Below, one piece after another: positions 33,561 to 42,720 of a DNA stretch of 64,000 bases (its first letter is position 1; every line of letters begins with the position of its first letter). A program made the translations under genes and the position numbers. The notes beneath the pieces were generated by a model. That model was not told the origin of the DNA. It made no database searches and was given only the letters and a program-made list of their open reading frames with translations. This stretch comes from Azospirillum sp. TSA2s. GTDB lineage: Bacteria; Pseudomonadota; Alphaproteobacteria; Azospirillales; Azospirillaceae. The stretch lies in the NCBI RefSeq assembly GCF_004923315.1, contig NZ_CP039649.1, positions 1 to 64,000 on the forward strand, read 5' to 3'.

Positions 33561-34043
33561 GTCCAAACCCTCTTGTCCGTTGATGTCGGGATTTTTCCCG
33601 GTTTTCAGGGCGAAAGCGGAGGCCGGCGCCCGTCGGTCGGCTTAACCATTCCGAGAACGTCGCGGAAAAAACAAGCGGCATGGCACAGCGTCAGGCTGCA
33701 TCGGCGAAGCAGGGTGCCCCCCTGTTCATCGCCTCGATCGACAACGTGACGATGGAGACGAACCGTAGTCAGCGGCTTTGGTCGTGTCAATGTCAGACTG
33801 TTGTTCTGATTATAGAATTCTTTGATGCCCCTGGGAGAGTTCGATGACGACGGAGCAGCCTGTCACGCCGCTCGTCCGGCTGCGACCGGGGCATGCAACC
33901 ACACTTCGCGCGTGGTCATTGCTCAAGTCCTGAATGTTTACCGCACAAACTAAACGGTTGACGGCGACGCAGCCTAATGTTAGACATCAATGCACTTTGT
34001 GTCTAAAAAACCTCCCACCCAAAAATCAGGCAGGCAGGAAACT
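33561..34043. promoter_or_regulatory. Divergent control region, VOC/SDR and P450
   Basis: This 483-bp gap lies between leftward VOC/SDR genes and the rightward P450 operon. It is AT-rich in patches (33790-33830, 33940-34010) and holds the inverted repeat at 33980-34006. No gene is apparent. Confidence 0.5.
33980..34006. promoter_or_regulatory. Operator-like inverted repeat TTAGACA-N13-TGTCTAA
   Basis: Perfect 7-bp arms 13 nt apart, 37 nt before the P450 start, so it should overlap the promoter or leader. It has the same spacing as the repeat at 30645, and the half-sites differ in two bases each. Confidence 0.55.
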
Positions 34044-35333
34044 ATGCCCACGCAGAATCTGGAAAAACGGACAAACGTATCATCCGACGTCAGCGCCGCG
34101 TTTTCCAGCGTGAGCGCCAGTTTCGCGGTCGGGCTGGACGACCCCTATCCCTTGTATCGGGAGCTTCGGCGGACCTCTCCGGTCATGGAGGGGGATCTGA
34201 TGGCGAAATTCGGCGTTCCCTCTGTCCATGGCGGAATGGAGGATCGCCCGGCCTTCACCCTGTTCCGCTACGCGGACGCCATGGCCGTCTTGCGCGATTC
34301 CGCGACCTATTCGAATTCCCTGATCGGGAAAGGGCTGGCGCCGCTCGTCGGCGACTTCGCACTCACCGCCATGGATGGGGAGGAGCACCGCAAGATGCGG
34401 GGGCTGCTTCAGCCCTGTTTTTCCCACGACATTCTGAAAAAGTGGAAGGAGGAGCTTCTCGCTCCGGTCATCCGCAACCAGCTCGTCGCTCCGCTGGCCA
34501 AGCGCGCCGGCTGTGACCTGATCGACGATTTCGGCATCGCCTTCCCGATCCGTGTGGTCTACGAGGTTCTCGGCGTGATGACGGATCCCGAGACGGCCGA
34601 ACAATATTCCTCCTGGGGCCTCCAGATCCTGGCATCCCTGCGGAATTTGAAAGATCCCGAGGTCCGCAGGAACGCGATGGAGCTGTCGCAGAAGCTCTAC
34701 GACGCGATCCGGGCGACTGTGGAACACCGCCGCGCCGCCGGGGCCACCGGTCACGATCTCATCAGCAGCCTGATCCGGGCCGAGTTCGAGGGGCGTCGGC
34801 TGAACGACCACGAGGTCACGAATTTCGTCCGCATGCTGATGCCGGCGGCGACCGAAACCACGACGCGGACCTTCGGCAGCCTGATGGTTCTGCTTCTGGA
34901 GCGTCCGGCGCTTCTGGAGCGGGTTCGCCGCGACCGCAGCCTGTTGATGCGCGCCATCGACGAAGCGGTGCGTTTCGAGCCGGTCGCCTCCTGGAAGAAC
35001 CGGCTGGTGACGCGCGACGTCGAGATTCGCGGCGTCAAGATTCCCGCCGGCTCCTTCCTGTCGATCGCGGTCGGTTCGGCCAACCGCGACGAGGACGTCT
35101 TCACCGACAGCGAGACCTTCAATATCGACCGGCCGACCAAGCTGTCCTTCGGCTTCGGCTTCGGGCCGCACATGTGCCTGGGCCTGTTCCTGGCGAAGGC
35201 CGAGATCGAGGTCGCCGTGAACGCCATCCTGGATATGTGCCCGGACATCCGCTTTGATCCGGACAAGCCGGCCGCCAAGATCCGCGGCATGCATCTGCGC
35301 GGTCCGGACAGCGTTCATGTGACCTGGGGCTGA
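34044..35333 (+). CDS. Cytochrome P450
   Basis: A 429-residue soluble bacterial P450 monooxygenase. The heme-binding loop is FGFGFGPHMCLGLFLAKAE (proximal Cys), the ExxR motif is EAVRF with its Arg partner, and the I-helix oxygen-binding motif is MPAATETTTR. ATG 34044 has AGGAAAC upstream; the ATG at 33990 lies inside the operator. It is followed by a ferredoxin gene 146 bp downstream, a common P450 redox partner. It would hydroxylate the hydrophobic substrate early in the pathway. Confidence 0.92.
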   Translation: MPTQNLEKRTNVSSDVSAAFSSVSASFAVGLDDPYPLYRELRRTSPVMEGDLMAKFGVPSVHGGMEDRPAFTLFRYADAMAVLRDSATYSNSLIGKGLAPLVGDFALTAMDGEEHRKMRGLLQPCFSHDILKKWKEELLAPVIRNQLVAPLAKRAGCDLIDDFGIAFPIRVVYEVLGVMTDPETAEQYSSWGLQILASLRNLKDPEVRRNAMELSQKLYDAIRATVEHRRAAGATGHDLISSLIRAEFEGRRLNDHEVTNFVRMLMPAATETTTRTFGSLMVLLLERPALLERVRRDRSLLMRAIDEAVRFEPVASWKNRLVTRDVEIRGVKIPAGSFLSIAVGSANRDEDVFTDSETFNIDRPTKLSFGFGFGPHMCLGLFLAKAEIEVAVNAILDMCPDIRFDPDKPAAKIRGMHLRGPDSVHVTWG

Positions 35334-35479
35334 TCACTTTCAGGGCTTCGCCGCCGCCGGCCGACCGGCGCGACCGTGCGAAAGACAGGATCGTGGCGAT
35401 GACGCTGGCCGCCTTCGGGACGGTCCAGGCGCGCCATGCCTGAGAAAACCACCAAAGAAAGAGGCAAGGAGAGTTGGTT

Positions 35480-35713
35480 ATGACGACCGATGTTGCTGCG
35501 CAGAAATCCACCCTTCGCGTGGTTGCCGATCGCGGCTCGTGCTGCGGCTATGGGGTGTGCGCGGAGATCTGCCCGGAGGTCTACAAGTTGGACGAGGCCG
35601 GCCTGATCGTTCTCGACAGCGATCTGGTGCCGCCCGGACTGGAGGAGAAGGCGAGGGAAGGGGCTGAATCCTGCCCGCAGGCCGCGCTGCGTCTCGAACT
35701 GATCGAGGTTTGA
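35480..35713 (+). CDS. P450-type ferredoxin (3Fe-4S/4Fe-4S)
   Basis: A 77-residue ferredoxin. The first Cys cluster reads CCGYGVCAEICPEV and the last is SCPQAA. P450 ferredoxins of the 3Fe-4S type use C-x5-C and a later CP pair with a non-Cys at the position before PE; here that position is also Cys, so a 4Fe-4S cluster is possible. Start ATG 35480 has AAGGAG upstream. It should carry electrons to the P450 and perhaps to the Rieske oxygenases, since no other ferredoxin or ferredoxin reductase is in the window. Confidence 0.85.
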   Translation: MTTDVAAQKSTLRVVADRGSCCGYGVCAEICPEVYKLDEAGLIVLDSDLVPPGLEEKAREGAESCPQAALRLELIEV

Positions 35714-35853
35714 CAGCACCGCCGCTTCTGACCGGGGACGCAAAGGCCGGGGCTGCAAGCGTCCCGTCCTTTGTTGCCCTTCCTTCGTTGGATGCCCCAT
35801 TCCCGACCGAACGCAACCGAGGGCTGTTTCCAAGCCCCGGAAGGAGCCGTTCC

Positions 35854-37212
35854 ATGGCCGCCACATCCCGTGCCGAACGCTGGAAACTGGCCTGTCTGGC
35901 AAGCCTCAGCCTGCCGCTGGCGATGCTCGGATTGCCGCTGGTCGTGACCCTGCCGGAATATTACAGCAACGCCTTGGGCCTCGACCTTGCCGGCGTCGGC
36001 ATGATCGTCATGGCGGGCCGCATCTTCGACATCATCCTGGATCCGTTTCTCGGTGGCTTGATGGACCGCACGCGCTCGCGCTGGGGCCGGTTCAAGCCTT
36101 GGCTGTTCGTCGGCGCTCCCCTGTTGATTCTGTCCACGGCGATGCTGTTCTTCGCCCGGCCCGGGGTCGGGCTTCTCTATCTGGGCGTCTGGCTGTTCCT
36201 CGTGTATGTCGGCTGGTCGATCCTGTCCCTCGTGCAACTCGCCATGGCCGCCGGCCTGGGCAGCGGAGTCGCGGATCGTGCCCGGGTTTACGGGTCCTTG
36301 CAGGCCGCCTTCTTTCTCGGCATCACCCTGGTGCTGACGCTGCCGCTGTTCCTTGGCAAGAACCACGCGAACGACGCGGCGGCCACGGTGACGTCGATGG
36401 GCTGGCTGATCATCGGCGTCACCATCCCGGCAAGCGTCCTGGTCGCGACGCTGCTTCCCAACGGCTTGCCGCGGTCCGCGCCGCATTCCGGCATCCAGGC
36501 CATCGGGGCGGTGATCGGACGGAAGTCGGTCTTCCGGCTGGTCGCCGCCGACCTGCTGTTCGGGCTGGGCTTCGGGTTGGCATCGACGCTGATGATCTTC
36601 TATTTCACCGGCGTGAAGCACATCGACCGCAGCGCCATCGGCCTTTTGTTGATCGGTCAGATGCTGACGGGCATCGCGGCGACGCCGCTGATCACCCGGC
36701 TGGCGCGCGCGGTGGGCAAACGGGTGGCGCTGTCCTTGTGCGGCGTGGTCGCGGCGGCGGTCTGTCCGTTCCTGCTGCTGCTGCCGGAAGGCGACGTGAC
36801 GGTCGCGGCGCTGGCGATGGCGGCCTGGGGCGTCCCCTATGGCGGGGTGGTGCTGCTGCCGCGCGCCATGATGGCCGATGCGGCGGACGAGGTCCGCCTG
36901 AGCACGAACGCCGACCACACCGGCATGCTGTTCGCGCTGCTCATCAGCAGTTGGAAGATGGGGGCGGCGCTGTCGGTCGGGCTGTCCTTCGTGGCCCTGG
37001 ACCTGATCGGCTTCAGACCGGCGCTGGGGACGGGGAATACTGCGGAGGCCCTGCTGGGGTTGAAAGGGCTGTTCGCCGGCCTTCCGGCCTTCCTGTTCCT
37101 CGCCGGAACGCTCTTCGCCTGGGCCAATCCGCTGACCGAAGCCGCCTATCTCGAAATCCGCGGCCTGCTGGAAGCGCGCGAGCGTGCCGAACGGACCGCC
37201 GCGTCGGCGTGA
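35854..37212 (+). CDS. MFS/GPH-type symporter
   Basis: A 452-residue transporter with about 12 membrane segments, similar to the glycoside-pentoside-hexuronide:cation symporter group (GRIFDIILDPFLGGLMDRTR is the characteristic loop with Asp and Arg near the first helices). ATG 35854 with AAGGAG is preferred over the upstream ATG. It probably imports the growth substrate or an intermediate across the inner membrane. It sits between the P450/ferredoxin pair and the second extradiol gene. Confidence 0.8.
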   Translation: MAATSRAERWKLACLASLSLPLAMLGLPLVVTLPEYYSNALGLDLAGVGMIVMAGRIFDIILDPFLGGLMDRTRSRWGRFKPWLFVGAPLLILSTAMLFFARPGVGLLYLGVWLFLVYVGWSILSLVQLAMAAGLGSGVADRARVYGSLQAAFFLGITLVLTLPLFLGKNHANDAAATVTSMGWLIIGVTIPASVLVATLLPNGLPRSAPHSGIQAIGAVIGRKSVFRLVAADLLFGLGFGLASTLMIFYFTGVKHIDRSAIGLLLIGQMLTGIAATPLITRLARAVGKRVALSLCGVVAAAVCPFLLLLPEGDVTVAALAMAAWGVPYGGVVLLPRAMMADAADEVRLSTNADHTGMLFALLISSWKMGAALSVGLSFVALDLIGFRPALGTGNTAEALLGLKGLFAGLPAFLFLAGTLFAWANPLTEAAYLEIRGLLEARERAERTAASA

Positions 37213-37270
37213 GGCACGGCGCACCGGGGCGCCGCTTGAGAAAAACACTCCGATCAAGGGAGCTGAAAAC

Positions 37271-38185
37271 ATGGACATCATCGGTATCGGCTATGTCGGG
37301 CTTGAATCGCCGAACATCGACGCTTGGCGCGACTACGGGCCGAACGTGCTGGGGTTGGGCGTCCGCCCGGCCCGCGACGAGGATTCGCAGTCGCTTTATC
37401 TGCGGATGGACGACCGCTGCCACCGGATCGCCATCCACCCCGGTCCCATCGATCGCCTGACCTATATCGGCTGGGAAGCGCAGGGGCGCCTGGCCTTCAA
37501 CGCGGCAGTCGACAAGCTTCAGGCAGAGGGCGTGGAGTTCAGCCGCGGCGACGACGCGCTGTGCAAGCTGCGGGGCGTCCGCGAGCTGGTGCGCTTCATG
37601 GATCCGGTCGGTTTCCAGCACGAGCTGTTCTACGCGCAGAAATGGGACCCCCATTCCTTCGTGCCGGGCATCCACGGCCGGCGCTTCATCGCAGACGAGC
37701 GCGGCCTCGGCCATGTCGTTCTGATCACACCGGAATACACAGCCGAACTGGAGGATTTCCTGATCCGGATCATGGGATTCCATTGGTACGGGTCGGGCGC
37801 CGGCAAGGGCAGGACTGGGTTCTTCCGCTCGAAACTGAACAGCAAGACCAGCCACGACATCGCCTATGGGTTGCGGCCGGGCTACAGGGGCCTGCAGCAC
37901 ATCGGCATGTTCATGGCGACGCTGCGGGACGTCGGCCAGACGTATGACATCGTGCGCAAGCGGAACCTTCCGATGCAGATGACGCTGGGCCAGCACACCC
38001 AGGATCCCCACGTGTCTTTCTATCACTTCACGCCGTCGGGCTTCGCCGTCGAATGCATCGCGGAGTTCGAGCCGTGGCCCGGCGACCCGTTCGAGCTGAA
38101 CTGCGACCGGTTGAGCCTGTGGGGGCACGAGATGGTCGGCCCTATCCTCGGTCCCAGCGTCCGCCCGGTCGAGGATTTCGTCTGA
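37271..38185 (+). CDS. Type I extradiol (BphC-like) ring-cleavage dioxygenase, copy 2
   Basis: A 304-residue enzyme colinear with the copy at 25876; 76 of the first 100 residues match by eye. The Fe(II) ligands are His148, His210 and Glu261; His195, His242 and Tyr251 are conserved as in BphC. Both copies therefore look active. It is read rightward ahead of the second Rieske operon, 147 bp upstream of that start. Substrate specificity may differ between the two copies. Confidence 0.9.
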   Translation: MDIIGIGYVGLESPNIDAWRDYGPNVLGLGVRPARDEDSQSLYLRMDDRCHRIAIHPGPIDRLTYIGWEAQGRLAFNAAVDKLQAEGVEFSRGDDALCKLRGVRELVRFMDPVGFQHELFYAQKWDPHSFVPGIHGRRFIADERGLGHVVLITPEYTAELEDFLIRIMGFHWYGSGAGKGRTGFFRSKLNSKTSHDIAYGLRPGYRGLQHIGMFMATLRDVGQTYDIVRKRNLPMQMTLGQHTQDPHVSFYHFTPSGFAVECIAEFEPWPGDPFELNCDRLSLWGHEMVGPILGPSVRPVEDFV

Positions 38186-38247
38186 GTCGGGACGCGGGCC
38201 AATACCAGGAATTGCTGGTGCTTTCAGCAGTTGTGAGCTTGCATATT

Positions 38248-38274
38248 TTGAACATTTATGGCATTTATGCCTAG
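38248..38274. promoter_or_regulatory. Operator-like imperfect repeat TTGAACA-N13-TGCCTAG
   Basis: The left arm and 13-nt spacing match the repeat at 30645; the right arm matches TGTCTAA at 5 of 7 positions. The surrounding ATTTTGAACAT (38245-38255) is identical to the minus strand at 30664-30674. It lies 58 bp before the second Rieske alpha start. Confidence 0.45.
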
Positions 38275-38332
38275 CAATAGACGGGGCGCACAGCGTGGTG
38301 CGCGAATGTCAACCGGTTGGAGGAGCGCGAAA

Positions 38333-39718
38333 GTGACAGACGTGATGACGCGAACGAAGGATCGTCTTGCCGATGGAACGCGGATCGACGAACTGATCGA
38401 CGTGGAAAGGCGGGAGGTCCAGATCCGAACGCTGTCCGATCACGAGCTTTACGACCTGGAAATGGAGCGCATCTTCGGCAAGGCTTGGCTGCTGCTGGGC
38501 CATGAGACCGAAATTCCCAATCCCAACGACTTCGTGCTGCGGTCGATGGGCGAGGATCAGGTCATCGTCGCCCGTGCCCGCGACGGTGAGATCCATGTCT
38601 CGCTGAACGTCTGTCCGCACCGCGGCATGCGGGTCTGCCGTTCCGATTCCGGCAACCTGCCGGTCCACCGCTGCGTCTATCACGGCTGGGCCTTCCGCCC
38701 GGACGGTGCGTTCATCGGCTCGCCGGTGGAACGCGAGAAGATGCACGGCGAGATCCGGACCAAGGCCGAACTGTCGTTGAAGAAGGCGCGGGTGACGGTC
38801 TATGGCGGTCTGATCTTCGCGACCTGGGACCAGGACGGCCCGTCGTTCGAGGAGTTCCTCGGCGACATGAAGTGGTATTACGACATGCTGTTCTGCCGCA
38901 CCGACAGGGGGTTGGAGGTGCTGGGGCCGCCGCAGCGCTTCGTCCTCGACGCGAACTGGAAGGCGGCCTCGGAACAATCGGCGTCGGACGGCTTCCACAC
39001 GCTGACCCTGCACCAGTGGCTGGGCGAGATCGCCGGCTTCGGTAATGGCGACCTGACCACCTCGATGTATGGGGTGGAGGTGACGTCGCGGCTCGGTCAC
39101 TCGCTGCGCTGCACGCATCTGGCCAAGAAGTTCGAGCAGGTCGCCGGCGCCCGCGCGTCGGAGCTGACGGTCGAGGAGCGTCTGGCGATGTTCCCGCCGC
39201 CTGGCATCAGCAAGGAGATGGTTCCGGAGCTGATGCGCAATCTGAAGCCCGACCAGCTGAAGCTGCTGACCACCACCCCGCCGCAGGTCGGCAACCTCTT
39301 CCCCAACATGCTGATCGCCTTCGTCTATGTTCCGCAGGCGGACGGCACGGTGCTGGGGCTGATCGCGGTCCACGCCTATGTGCCGCGCGGTCCGGGCCGG
39401 ATGGAGTTCGTCAACTGGCTCCTGGCCGAGAAGGACACGCCGGAGCCTCTCAAGCAGGCCATGCTGCGCGAGTCGATCCACATGTTCGGCACCTCGGGGA
39501 TGATCGAGCAGGACGATTCCGACACGTGGCCGGAAATGACCCAGGTGGCGCGCGGATCGCAGAGCCGGAAGGTCACGCTGAAATATCAGGCGATCAACAC
39601 GGTCGGTCGACCGGCCGATTGGCCCGGCCCGGCGGAAGCCTATGACGGCTTCACCAAGGACGACACCCAGTGGAACTGGTGGCTGGCCTACCGCGACCAC
39701 ATGGTCAGCGCCGACTGA
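38333..39718 (+). CDS. Rieske ring-hydroxylating oxygenase, alpha subunit, copy 2
   Basis: A 461-residue alpha subunit, paralogous to that at 28931. Rieske ligands are Cys94, His96, Cys114 and His117 (CPHRGMRVC ... CVYHGW); the catalytic iron motif is DGFHTLTLH. GTG 38333 with GGAGGAG 7 nt upstream is preferred; ATG 38345 also lies in frame. With the beta subunit 48 bp downstream it forms a complete oxygenase. The difference from copy 1 is larger than for the amidohydrolases, so substrate range may have diverged. Confidence 0.92.
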   Translation: MTDVMTRTKDRLADGTRIDELIDVERREVQIRTLSDHELYDLEMERIFGKAWLLLGHETEIPNPNDFVLRSMGEDQVIVARARDGEIHVSLNVCPHRGMRVCRSDSGNLPVHRCVYHGWAFRPDGAFIGSPVEREKMHGEIRTKAELSLKKARVTVYGGLIFATWDQDGPSFEEFLGDMKWYYDMLFCRTDRGLEVLGPPQRFVLDANWKAASEQSASDGFHTLTLHQWLGEIAGFGNGDLTTSMYGVEVTSRLGHSLRCTHLAKKFEQVAGARASELTVEERLAMFPPPGISKEMVPELMRNLKPDQLKLLTTTPPQVGNLFPNMLIAFVYVPQADGTVLGLIAVHAYVPRGPGRMEFVNWLLAEKDTPEPLKQAMLRESIHMFGTSGMIEQDDSDTWPEMTQVARGSQSRKVTLKYQAINTVGRPADWPGPAEAYDGFTKDDTQWNWWLAYRDHMVSAD

Positions 39719-39766
39719 CGCCGCTCGAGCCTGTCAACGGACAGGCCGCTCAAGGGAGAACCGCTT

Positions 39767-40336
39767 ATGACTGGGAACACCGCCGTCGCCACGGCGACGG
39801 CCGATGCCGGAACGGCCCGCCGCGTTCCGGTCGGCTCCGCCATCTACAACGGGATCGTCGAATTCCTGTACGACGAGGCGTGGTTGCTCGACCAGATCGA
39901 TCTGGTCGCGTGGGGCAGGATGCTGGCAACCGATCTGATCTACACGGTGCCGCTGCGGCAGACGATGCCGCTGTCGCAGCAGGCGGCGACCATCGTCCGC
40001 ACCACCGCGCATTACCACGACGATTACCGGTCGATCAGCACGCGCATCGCCCGCCTGACCCGGACCAAAAGCGCCTGGGCGGAGGACCCCCCCTCGCGCA
40101 CCCGCCGTCTGGTGACGAACATCCGCGTGACCGAAACCGCGCAGGCGGATGAATTTGCGGTCTCCAGCTACCTGCTGATGACCCGCAGCCGCTGCGAGAG
40201 TCCGGATTATCACCTGCTCAGCGGCGAGCGCCGCGACGTGGTGCGCAAGACTGACGATGGTTTCAAGCTGGCGCGGCGCGAGGTGATCCTGGAACAGTCC
40301 GTGCTCGGCATGCCGAACCTCGCCGTCTTTCTCTGA
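39767..40336 (+). CDS. Rieske ring-hydroxylating oxygenase, beta subunit, copy 2
   Basis: A 189-residue beta subunit, colinear with the copy at 28321. It shares the end GFKLARREVILEQSVLGMPN and the middle AWAEDPPSRTRRLVTNIRV. The fold is NTF2-like and the role structural. It starts at ATG 39767 with GGGAGAA upstream. Confidence 0.9.
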   Translation: MTGNTAVATATADAGTARRVPVGSAIYNGIVEFLYDEAWLLDQIDLVAWGRMLATDLIYTVPLRQTMPLSQQAATIVRTTAHYHDDYRSISTRIARLTRTKSAWAEDPPSRTRRLVTNIRVTETAQADEFAVSSYLLMTRSRCESPDYHLLSGERRDVVRKTDDGFKLARREVILEQSVLGMPNLAVFL

Positions 40337-40347
40337 GGCGCAAGCCG

Positions 40348-40359
40348 GCTTTCGAAAGC
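40348..40359. repeat. Perfect palindrome GCTTTCGAAAGC between beta subunit and amidohydrolase
   Basis: A 12-bp palindrome starts 11 bp after the beta-subunit stop, in a 189-bp gap. It may form a weak hairpin or be a regulator site. No T-tract follows. Confidence 0.3.
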
Positions 40360-40525
40360 GGCTTTTGAAAGCACAGGCGGAAGCGCGTCCGGAACCGCCT
40401 CCCGCCGCACCAGCGGTGCGCTCGACCTGCCGACGGTTCGGCCGGGCTGCCCCGCCGTTACGATCCGGCGATTGTCCATATCCAGGCGAAACGCCTGCCC
40501 CATACCCTGCTTCGAGGAGCGCCCA

Positions 40526-41833
40526 ATGACTCGCGATGACATGATTCTTGTCAGCGTCGATGACCACGTGATCGAGCCGCCCAACGCCTTTGCCCGCCAC
40601 ATGCCGGCCCGCTTCAAGGGACGCGAGCCGAAGACGCAGCAAATCGGCGGCCGCGACGTCTGGATGTTCGAAGGCAAGGCCTGGGGCTATATGGGCCTGA
40701 ATTCGGTCGTCGGCCGGCCGAAGGAAGAATACGGCATGGAGCCGCTGAGCTACGAGCACATGCGGCGCGGCACCTGGGACATCAAGGCGCGCGTCGAGGA
40801 CATGGACGCCAACGGCGTGCTCGGCTCGATCTGTTTCCCGACCTTCCCCGGCTTCGCCGGCCAGAAGTTCCAGGCTCATCCCGACCGTGACATCGCGCTG
40901 GCCGCCATCCAGGCCTACAACGACTGGCACCTGCACGACTGGGCGAACGCCGCGCCCGGACGCTTCATCCCGCTGTGCCTGGTCCCGATGTGGGACATCC
41001 CGGCCGCCGTCGCCGAAGTCAAGCGGCTGAGCGCACAGGGCGTTCATGCCATGAGCTTTTCCGACAACCCGGCACTGCTCGGCTATCCGTCGATCCACGA
41101 CGACTACTGGGATCCTCTGTGGAAGGTCTGCGCCGACAACCAGGTGGTCATCTGCTGCCACATCGGCACCGGCGCCCATGCGGAGCACGCCTCGGATCTG
41201 TCGCCGATCGACGCCTGGATCACGTCGATGCCGATCTCCATTTCCAACAGCGCCGCCGACTGGATCTGGGCGCCGATGTGGAAGAAGTATCCGGACCTGA
41301 AGATGGCCCTGTCGGAGGGCGGCATCGGCTGGATCCCCTACCTGCTCGAACGCGCCGACTTCACCCACCGCCATCACAACGCCTGGACCGGGTCGAACTT
41401 CGAAGGGCAGATGCCGAGCGACATCTTCCGCAAGCACATCATCACCTGCTTCATCGAGGACCGCTTCGGGCTCGACAACCTGAAATACATCGGCGAGGAC
41501 ATGGTGACGTGGGAATGCGACTATCCGCATTCCGACTGCACCTGGCCGGAATCGGCGGACATCCTGTGGAACGACGTCAAGCATCTCCCGGAGGAGACGA
41601 TCCACAAGATCACGCATCTGAACACGATGCGGGAGTTCTCCTACGACCCGTTCTCCATCCTGGGGCGCGAGAACTGCACGGTCGGTGCGCTCAAGGCCCG
41701 CGCCAAGCATGTGAACACCCTGCCGCTGCTCGGTCTCGGCGGCGCCAAGCCGGTGACGTCGGGCAAGGGGCCGGTGACGTCGGGGGACATCCAGAAGATG
41801 TTCCAGGCCGCCGCTGCGGAGTCGGCGCTCTGA
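40526..41833 (+). CDS. Amidohydrolase-superfamily enzyme (ACMSD-like), copy 2
   Basis: A 435-residue enzyme, equal in length to and highly similar to the copy at 26960 (88 of the first 100 residues). It keeps DDHVIEPP, CHIGTGAHAEH and CDYPHSDC. ATG 40526 has GAGGAG upstream. The near identity across the whole length, compared with the more divergent oxygenase subunits, suggests strong selection on this step or a gene-conversion event. Confidence 0.85.
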   Translation: MTRDDMILVSVDDHVIEPPNAFARHMPARFKGREPKTQQIGGRDVWMFEGKAWGYMGLNSVVGRPKEEYGMEPLSYEHMRRGTWDIKARVEDMDANGVLGSICFPTFPGFAGQKFQAHPDRDIALAAIQAYNDWHLHDWANAAPGRFIPLCLVPMWDIPAAVAEVKRLSAQGVHAMSFSDNPALLGYPSIHDDYWDPLWKVCADNQVVICCHIGTGAHAEHASDLSPIDAWITSMPISISNSAADWIWAPMWKKYPDLKMALSEGGIGWIPYLLERADFTHRHHNAWTGSNFEGQMPSDIFRKHIITCFIEDRFGLDNLKYIGEDMVTWECDYPHSDCTWPESADILWNDVKHLPEETIHKITHLNTMREFSYDPFSILGRENCTVGALKARAKHVNTLPLLGLGGAKPVTSGKGPVTSGDIQKMFQAAAAESAL

Positions 41834-41930
41834 TCCGATAACGCTCCGGGCTGTGCGCGGTGGCGGCTTTTCCGGGCGATCGGGAAAGCCGGCGCCGCGC
41901 GGCCGTTGGCCCGTTTCCAGGAAGCGAGAC

Positions 41931-42701
41931 GTGACGTTGCGCACCGTTCTCATCACCGGCGGGGCCCTGCGGGTCGGCCGGGAACTGTCTCTGCAACTGG
42001 CCGCCGATGGATGGCATGTGCTTGTCCACTGCCGGCGGTCCCGTGCCGAGGCCGACGCGGTCGTCCGCCTGATCGAACAGGGCGGCGGTGTCGCCGACGT
42101 GTTGTGCGCGGACCTGGAGCGGTTGGACGAGGTCGAGCGCTTGGCCGTCGATGCCGGGGAGGCGGCCACGCGGCGCGGGTCGCGCCTGACGGCGCTCATC
42201 AACAACGCGTCCCTGTTCGACTACGACACGCTGGATCGCATGACGGCCGACAGTTGGGGCCGCCACATCGACGTGAATCTGCGCGCCCCGATCTTCCTGA
42301 CCCGGTGTTTCGCCGCCGCTGTGGCCGATGGCGACGACGGCTGCGTCATCAACATTCTCGACAACCGCATCGCGGCGCCGAACCCGGATTATTTTTCCTA
42401 CGGCGTCGCCAAGCTCGGGCTGTCCGCCGCGACGGGAACCTTGGCGTTGGCGCTGGCGCCCAGGCTGCGGGTGTGCGGAATCGCTCCCGGCATCACGTTG
42501 GTCAGCGGCGGCCAGACCGCCGAGGAGTTCAGGATGGCGCACCGGGCCAACCCGATGCGGCGTGGCTGCACGGTGGACCAGATCGCCATGGCCGTGCGCT
42601 TCATTCTCGGCGCGCCGTCGCTGACCGGCCAGACCATCGTGATCGACGGTGGGCAATCGCTGGCGAATCCCGGCCGGGACGTCGCGTTCCTCGCCGCCTG
42701 A
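41931..42701 (+). CDS. folM: FolM-like SDR (pteridine reductase family)
   Basis: A 256-residue SDR with the pattern of pteridine reductases: TGGALRVGRELSLQLA (cofactor site with Arg as in PTR1/FolM) and an active site DYFSYGVAKLGL with a proper YxxxK. It would reduce dihydropterin to tetrahydropterin with NADPH. GTG 41931 is preferred. It is followed 19 bp later by FolB, and such FolM-FolB pairs occur in tetrahydropterin synthesis. A reductase of a pathway ketone is the alternative. Confidence 0.65.
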   Translation: MTLRTVLITGGALRVGRELSLQLAADGWHVLVHCRRSRAEADAVVRLIEQGGGVADVLCADLERLDEVERLAVDAGEAATRRGSRLTALINNASLFDYDTLDRMTADSWGRHIDVNLRAPIFLTRCFAAAVADGDDGCVINILDNRIAAPNPDYFSYGVAKLGLSAATGTLALALAPRLRVCGIAPGITLVSGGQTAEEFRMAHRANPMRRGCTVDQIAMAVRFILGAPSLTGQTIVIDGGQSLANPGRDVAFLAA

Positions 42702-42720
42702 CGACAAGGATGACGAGGCT

